Below are positions 12,981-14,217 of a DNA stretch of 14,217 nucleotides, piece by piece. The stretch's first letter is position 1; each line of letters begins with the position of its first letter. Below the pieces are notes generated by a model, which made no database searches, was not told where the DNA came from, and saw only the letters and a list, made by a program, of their open reading frames with translations. Both the position numbers and the translations under genes were made by a program. The DNA comes from Acidimicrobiaceae bacterium (lineage in GTDB: Bacteria > Actinomycetota > Acidimicrobiia > Acidimicrobiales > Bog-793). The stretch spans positions 1 through 14,217 of the forward strand of contig JAODBN010000396.1 of assembly GCA_025463965.1 (NCBI GenBank). Reading direction: 5' to 3'.

Positions 12981-13864
12981 CCCTCGAGGTGCTCCCCGAG
13001 CCGGAGGGGTGCTTCGTGACCACCTCGCTCGGCGTGAGGTTCCACTACCACGACCTCGGCAGAACGCCCCCCGATGCCGGCGCCGATGCCGCTGTGTTCC
13101 TGCACGGAGGCGGGCCCGGCTGCTCGGCCTGGACCGACTTCGGACAGGTGTCACGGCTGTTCGCCGCCGACCGGCGGTGCCTGCTCGTCGACCTGCTCCA
13201 GTACGGGAGGACCGACAAGGTCACCGTTCAGGGCCCGATGTGGGACTTCCACTCCCGCCACTACCTGGCGCTGCTCGACTCGCTCGGCCTTGATGGCGTC
13301 GACCTCGTCTGCAACTCATGGGGCGGATCGGCAGCGCTCGCCTTCGCCGCCGCCTATCCCGAGCGCACGCACCGGCTCGTGATCACCGGGTCGATGCCCG
13401 TCTTCTACGGCCCGCTCGCCCCGCTTCCCGACCGCGGCGCTCGTGGGCGCAACGCCCGCGATGACTACTACGGCGGAGACGGCCCGAGCCGAGAGAAGAT
13501 GCGGCAGCTGATCGCGCGCCTCGAGTGGTTCGACGAGGCGGCGATCCCGGAGGCGACCGTGACGACGCGCTACGAGCAGAGCCTCGACCCCGAGGAGCGG
13601 GCGGTCAACGACGAGCCGGCACGACGCGGTGAGTGGCAGGACCTGACCGATCGCCTCGGCTCCATCGAGGCACCGACCCTGTTCTGCTGGGGGATGCACG
13701 ACGCCTTCCTCACCCCCGACTACCCCCTGATGCTCGCCAGCCGGCTCCCCCGCGGCCAGCTGTACGTGATGGACCGCGCCTCGCACCACCTGCAAGAGGA
13801 GCGGCCCGAGGAGTACCACCGGATGGTCAGTGCCTTCCTCGACCTGCCGGAGCCGTGCCGATGA
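12977..13864 (+). CDS. Alpha/beta hydrolase, meta-cleavage-product hydrolase type
   Basis: The product has 295 residues. The oxyanion-region motif HGGGPGCSAW (about 43-52) matches the HGxGPG of BphD/MhpC/CarC-type C-C hydrolases. The nucleophile is S114 in CNSWGGSAAL, the acid D242 in WGMHDAF and the base H270 in RASHHLQEE. The first Gly of the usual G-x-S-x-G elbow is Cys here (C112-N-S-W-G). A lid region (about 140-225) is rich in charged residues. Family members hydrolyse vinylogous 1,5-diketones from ring cleavage, but esterases and amide hydrolases such as RutD share the fold. ATG 12977 overlaps the Rieske stop (ATGA), so the two are translationally coupled and probably work in the same pathway. 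Confidence 0.9.
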   Translation: MTLEVLPEPEGCFVTTSLGVRFHYHDLGRTPPDAGADAAVFLHGGGPGCSAWTDFGQVSRLFAADRRCLLVDLLQYGRTDKVTVQGPMWDFHSRHYLALLDSLGLDGVDLVCNSWGGSAALAFAAAYPERTHRLVITGSMPVFYGPLAPLPDRGARGRNARDDYYGGDGPSREKMRQLIARLEWFDEAAIPEATVTTRYEQSLDPEERAVNDEPARRGEWQDLTDRLGSIEAPTLFCWGMHDAFLTPDYPLMLASRLPRGQLYVMDRASHHLQEERPEEYHRMVSAFLDLPEPCR

Positions 13865-13974
13865 GAAAGCTCGCCCTCCTCGCCACCGCGGGACTCGCAG
13901 CCCTGGCGCTGCGAAAGCGACTGCTCGACCTCCTCACCCGGGCCACAGGGACCTGGGTGGGCCGCTCGGAGTGA
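13861..13974 (+). CDS. 37-residue hydrophobic/basic peptide, unknown
   Basis: ATG 13861 overlaps the hydrolase stop in ATGA, and its TGA (13972-13974) overlaps the next gene's GTG in GTGA. GGAG lies just upstream of the start. The peptide is MRKLALLATAGLAALALRKR followed by a leucine-rich amphipathic part and GTWVGRSE. One membrane segment (about 4-17) is flanked by basic residues. I recognise no family. The double 4-base overlap, continuing the spacing pattern of the operon, argues for a real gene. A membrane tether or small transport or assembly partner are guesses. Confidence 0.5.
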   Translation: MRKLALLATAGLAALALRKRLLDLLTRATGTWVGRSE

Positions 13975-14217
13975 AGAACCCGGTCGGCCTCGACGAGTCG
14001 AGCCGCCTGCGCCTGCGCGAGGAGGCGAGCGCCCGGGTGGTCCCCGAGCGCCTCGCCGAGCTCGTCGCCGCCATGACCGACATCCCCTCGCCGACCGGCG
14101 AGGAGGCGCCCCTCGCCCGACTGATCGCCTCGCTCCTTGCCGAGGGCGGCCTCCAAGCTCGCGTGCAAGCCCTCGACGAGCAGCAGGCGAACGCCGTGGG
14201 CTCGCTGGCGGGCTCCG
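13971..14217 (+). CDS. M20-family metallopeptidase/deacylase, N-terminus only
   Basis: A frame opens at GTG 13971 (overlapping the previous stop in GTGA) and runs off the right edge, giving 82 residues. After a polar N-terminus, ERLAELVAAMTDIPSPTGEE, ARLIASLLAEGGL and the ANAVGSLAGS segment match the start of M20 enzymes (ArgE/DapE/carboxypeptidase G2/allantoate amidohydrolase group). The metal-binding residues come later and are outside the window. The family hydrolyses amide bonds of N-acyl amino acids and related compounds with zinc. Its place at the end of a coupled Rieske-hydrolase operon suggests that it cleaves an amide formed in or feeding the same pathway (inference). Confidence 0.75.
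   Translation, partial: MKNPVGLDESSRLRLREEASARVVPERLAELVAAMTDIPSPTGEEAPLARLIASLLAEGGLQARVQALDEQQANAVGSLAGS

Overview
This is a high-GC window of about 14.2 kb whose codons end mostly in G or C, with many GTG starts and 4-base start/stop overlaps. The gene content includes two LLM-class (luciferase-like, often F420-linked) oxidoreductases, zinc-ribbon/RDD and DUF2510/CPBP membrane proteins, an IclR regulator and a Rieske oxygenase. This points to an actinobacterium, possibly the Acidimicrobiia; the class is an inference because no rRNA is present.

Layout. (1) Positions 1-2030, minus strand: the N-terminal 676 residues of a membrane-anchored extracellular protein with a repetitive beta-rich part, a Pro-rich linker and fibronectin type III domains, cut by the window edge. 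(2) 2031-2760: a 730-base divergent intergenic region with no recognisable large gene. It holds one possible 43-codon small ORF with a strong ribosome site and two inverted repeats. (3) 2761-6028, plus strand: a zinc-ribbon RDD membrane protein, a zinc-ribbon/DUF2510/CPBP intramembrane protease, a low-molecular-weight protein tyrosine phosphatase, an OsmC peroxidase-like protein and a TraR/DksA zinc-finger protein. This looks like a housekeeping and stress cluster. (4) 6165-10547, plus strand: cupin, a 16-codon mini-ORF, HisC-like aminotransferase, Rid-family protein, LLM oxidoreductase 1, TIGR04076 protein, LLM oxidoreductase 2. The genes are closely spaced or overlapping and end convergent with the next gene. 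(5) 10560-11453, minus strand: an IclR regulator, divergent from (6) 11718-14217, plus strand: a CarAa-like Rieske oxygenase, a meta-cleavage-product-type alpha/beta hydrolase, a 37-residue membrane peptide and an M20 metallopeptidase/deacylase (cut by the window end). The last four are joined by 4-base ATGA/ATGA/GTGA overlaps.

How it may work together. The right half combines oxidation (two LLM enzymes, one Rieske), imine or enamine handling (Rid), C-C or amide hydrolysis (alpha/beta hydrolase, M20) and transamination, next to an IclR regulator. This is the composition of a catabolic locus for a ring or nitrogen-containing compound. The LLM + Rid + alpha/beta-hydrolase set resembles RutA/RutC/RutD of pyrimidine breakdown, and Rieske + hydrolase resembles CarAa/CarC of carbazole breakdown, but the substrate cannot be read from the sequence. 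No tRNA, rRNA, CRISPR array, IS element or phage gene was seen.
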